From positions 43,443 through 107,442 of the forward strand of contig JBEBXK010000010.1 of the NCBI GenBank assembly GCA_040391605.1: a stretch of 64,000 bases of DNA, written 5' to 3'. The translations under genes were made by a program, and so were the position numbers. The notes under the pieces are model-generated. The model did not search any database. It saw only the letters and a list, made by a program, of their open reading frames with translations, and was not told the origin of the DNA. Origin of the DNA: Vulgatibacter incomptus_A. GTDB taxonomy: Bacteria > Myxococcota > Myxococcia > Myxococcales > Vulgatibacteraceae. Of the stretch, positions 62,381 through 64,000 are shown one piece after another (position 1 is the first letter of the stretch; the number at the start of each line of letters is the position of its first letter).

Positions 62381-63781
62381 ATGCGCAAAGCGAAGATCGT
62401 CTGTACCCTGGGCCCTGCCACCGACACCCTCGAGCAGATCACGGCGCTCGTTCGGGCCGGGATGGACGTGGCCCGGCTCAACTTCTCGCACGGGACCCAC
62501 CAGGATCACGAGCGCCGCTTCCACTTGGTGCGCGAGGCCGCCGAGCGGGAGGGCCGGCCCGTGGCGGTGCTGCAGGATCTGCAGGGGCCGAAGATCCGCA
62601 CCGGTAAGATGCGTGGCGGAAAGGTCAGCCTGGTCGCCGGCGCCGAGGTCACCATCACCACGGAGGAGGTCCTGGGCACCTCCACCCGCTTCTCCACGAC
62701 CTACGAAGGGCTGATCCGCGACGTGCGGGTCGGGGACGAGGTGCTCCTGGCCGACGGCCGCCTCAAGCTGGTGGTGGTGAAGAAGGCCAAGCGGACCGAG
62801 ATCCGCTGCCGGGTGATCCAGGGCGGCGAGCTGGGAAACAACAAGGGGATCAACCTCCCGGGCACCAAGGTCTCGGCTCCCTCCCTCACCGAGAAGGACG
62901 CCATCGATCTCGAGTTCGGTCTGGCGCTCGGCGTCGACTACGTGGCCACCTCCTTCGTCCGCTCGGCTGACGACGTGCGGGGGGTGAAGGAGATCGTCGG
63001 AGAGCGCGCCCCGATCATCGCGAAGATCGAGAAGCCCCAGGCGGTGGCGGACATCGACGCCATCGCCGAGGTCGCCGACGGGATCATGGTGGCGAGGGGC
63101 GATCTGGGGGTGGAGCTTCCGCTCGAGCGGGTGCCGCTGATCCAGAAGATGCTGATCGAGCGGACCAACGCCATGGGCAAGATCGTGATCGTGGCCACCG
63201 AGATGCTCGAGTCGATGATCCACGAGGCCCGTCCCACCCGCGCCGAGGTCTCGGACGTGGCGAACGCGATCCTGGACGGCGCCGACGCGGTGATGCTCTC
63301 GGCGGAGACCGCCAGCGGCGACCATCCTGTGGAGGCGGCCTCGACCATGGCCGCCATCGTGCTCGAGGTGGAGCGCAGCCAGCGCTTCCGCTCGCTCAAG
63401 CCCCACAACCTCGCCCGCTCGGATTCCTTCTCCTCCGCCGTGGCCCGTGCGAGCTGCGCCGCAGCGGAGCAGCTGGGGCTGGAGTCGATCGCCGCCTGCA
63501 CCCAGACCGGCCGGGCGGCCCGGCTGATCTCGGAGCATCGTCCGTCTGCGCGGATCTTCGCGCTGACGCCGCTCCCGGACACCTATCGCCGCATGGCGCT
63601 ATGCTGGGGTGTGGTGCCGCTGATGATCCCGCCCTACCACAACTCGGACGAGATGCTTCGGGTGGTGAGCGAGGTGCTGATCCGGGAGAAGTACGGCAAG
63701 CAGGGAGACGCGGTGGTGATCTCGAGCGGCGTCCCGAACCAGCCCATGTCGACCAACCTGATGACCATCCACCGGCTATAG
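62381..63781 (+). CDS. pyk: pyruvate kinase
   Basis: The 466-residue enzyme has RKAKIVCTLGPATDTLEQIT, VARLNFSHGTHQDHERR, AVLQDLQGPKIRTG, the catalytic MVARGDLGVELPLERVPLIQ and MLESMIHEARPTRAEVSDVA, DAVMLSAETASGDHPVEAAS. It converts phosphoenolpyruvate and ADP to pyruvate and ATP. ATG 62381 has GAGGAT about 9 bp upstream; an earlier in-frame start at 62327 adds 18 residues without family support. Confidence 0.97.
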   Translation: MRKAKIVCTLGPATDTLEQITALVRAGMDVARLNFSHGTHQDHERRFHLVREAAEREGRPVAVLQDLQGPKIRTGKMRGGKVSLVAGAEVTITTEEVLGTSTRFSTTYEGLIRDVRVGDEVLLADGRLKLVVVKKAKRTEIRCRVIQGGELGNNKGINLPGTKVSAPSLTEKDAIDLEFGLALGVDYVATSFVRSADDVRGVKEIVGERAPIIAKIEKPQAVADIDAIAEVADGIMVARGDLGVELPLERVPLIQKMLIERTNAMGKIVIVATEMLESMIHEARPTRAEVSDVANAILDGADAVMLSAETASGDHPVEAASTMAAIVLEVERSQRFRSLKPHNLARSDSFSSAVARASCAAAEQLGLESIAACTQTGRAARLISEHRPSARIFALTPLPDTYRRMALCWGVVPLMIPPYHNSDEMLRVVSEVLIREKYGKQGDAVVISSGVPNQPMSTNLMTIHRL

Positions 63782-63815
63782 GTCGGCGAACGATCTATGG
63801 GTCGGCGAACGATCT
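63781..63815. repeat. tandem direct repeat after pyk
   Basis: GGTCGGCGAACGATCT occurs at 63781-63796 and again at 63800-63815 (19-bp period). A further inverted repeat, GACGTAC-CTGC-GTACGTC, is at 63854-63871. Confidence 0.7.
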
Positions 63816-63935
63816 GGGGGCTGCGCGTCATCTGCTCAGTCCTCCCTCCCTGCGACGTACCTGCGTACGTCTCAGTCGGTCGTCCCTGCGCGGATGCCGC
63901 TCGCACCCCACCTCGCTCGCCTCTCCACTTTGTAC

Positions 63936-64000
63936 ATCGTGGGGGGGGGGGGGATTGGGAGGGATTTTTTTTTGGGGGGGGGAGTAGGGGGAGGGTTGGG
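63936..64000. other. homopolymer-rich end of the window
   Basis: From about 63936 the sequence turns into a G13 run (63941-63953), a T9 run (63965-63973), a G9 run and further G-rich sequence, unlike anything else in the window. It probably reflects a poor contig end; there is no gene. Confidence 0.75.

Noticed and set aside
63941..63982. G-quadruplex or telomere-like element
   Set aside because: The long pure G and T runs are more simply explained by sequencing error at a contig end.

Overview
This 64 kb window is very GC-rich. It looks like a chromosomal segment from a myxobacterium-type (Myxococcota, former deltaproteobacteria) genome. The evidence is the protein style (PQQ-propeller proteins, many secreted lipoproteins, a phasin-like protein, an AblB-like acetyltransferase), a three-subunit succinate dehydrogenase beside sucCD, mdh, icd and ndk, and an era-der-yfgM-bamB cluster. 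That placement is an inference from gene content, not from a marker search. Most of the window is housekeeping DNA; the one accessory-looking stretch is about 21.3-27.4 kb. I see no rRNA, tRNA, CRISPR array, prophage or insertion sequence. The last ~60 bases are homopolymer-rich and look like a poor contig end.

Layout. 1-2.8 kb (-): a truncated TonB-dependent receptor preceded by a small Com-like zinc-ribbon gene with a Fur-box-like palindrome over its promoter, then an Eis-type acetyltransferase. 3.1-7.0 kb (+): acyl/propionyl-CoA carboxylase beta, acyl-CoA dehydrogenase and MeaB, a short-chain acyl-CoA degradation unit. 7.1-8.0 kb (-): a DUF481-type barrel protein. 8.0-15.6 kb (+): rnc, a cyclophilin, era, der, a YfgM-like TPR protein, a BamB-like propeller, a MutT-type Nudix hydrolase and a YprB-like nuclease; RNA processing, ribosome assembly and outer-membrane assembly genes are packed together. 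15.7-21.3 kb (-): a secreted protein, an RluA-family protein lacking the usual catalytic Asp, AblB, and a large lipoprotein with Asp-box repeats.

21.3-27.4 kb holds two paralogous secreted proteins with a single CxxCH haem-type motif and many conserved cysteines. Between them lie a small lipoprotein, a frameshifted remnant of a second copy of that lipoprotein, and a tightly spaced divergent pair (a nucleotidyltransferase-fold protein and an unknown). This is the best candidate for an undescribed family or locus.

27.4-33.4 kb (-): mntP, guaA, guaB, a DedA protein and a secreted protein. The GuaA has lost the Cys and His of its glutaminase triad while the ATP-pyrophosphatase part looks intact. 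guaB has a clear promoter, a structured leader and its own terminator. 33.7-45.9 kb (-): an M1-peptidase-like domain with no zinc site fused to an Omp85-type barrel, a cyclic-nucleotide-binding-domain protein, a phasin-like protein, Mrp/ApbC, SppA, GlpX, a YbgC-like thioesterase, two lipoproteins, and a HARE-HTH protein with a nuclease-dead Mrr-like domain. 46.1-48.5 kb (+): a cytoplasmic PQQ-propeller protein.

48.7-61.8 kb (-): a PfkB kinase, rlmN, a CNNM/CBS transporter-like protein, then a central-carbon cluster read in the order icd, mdh, sdhC, sdhA, sdhB, sucC, sucD, ndk. Together these cover isocitrate oxidation, succinyl-CoA to succinate, succinate oxidation and malate oxidation; ndk can exchange the nucleotide made by succinyl-CoA synthetase. 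61.9-63.8 kb (+): a small zinc-ribbon/acidic protein divergent from icd, then pyruvate kinase.
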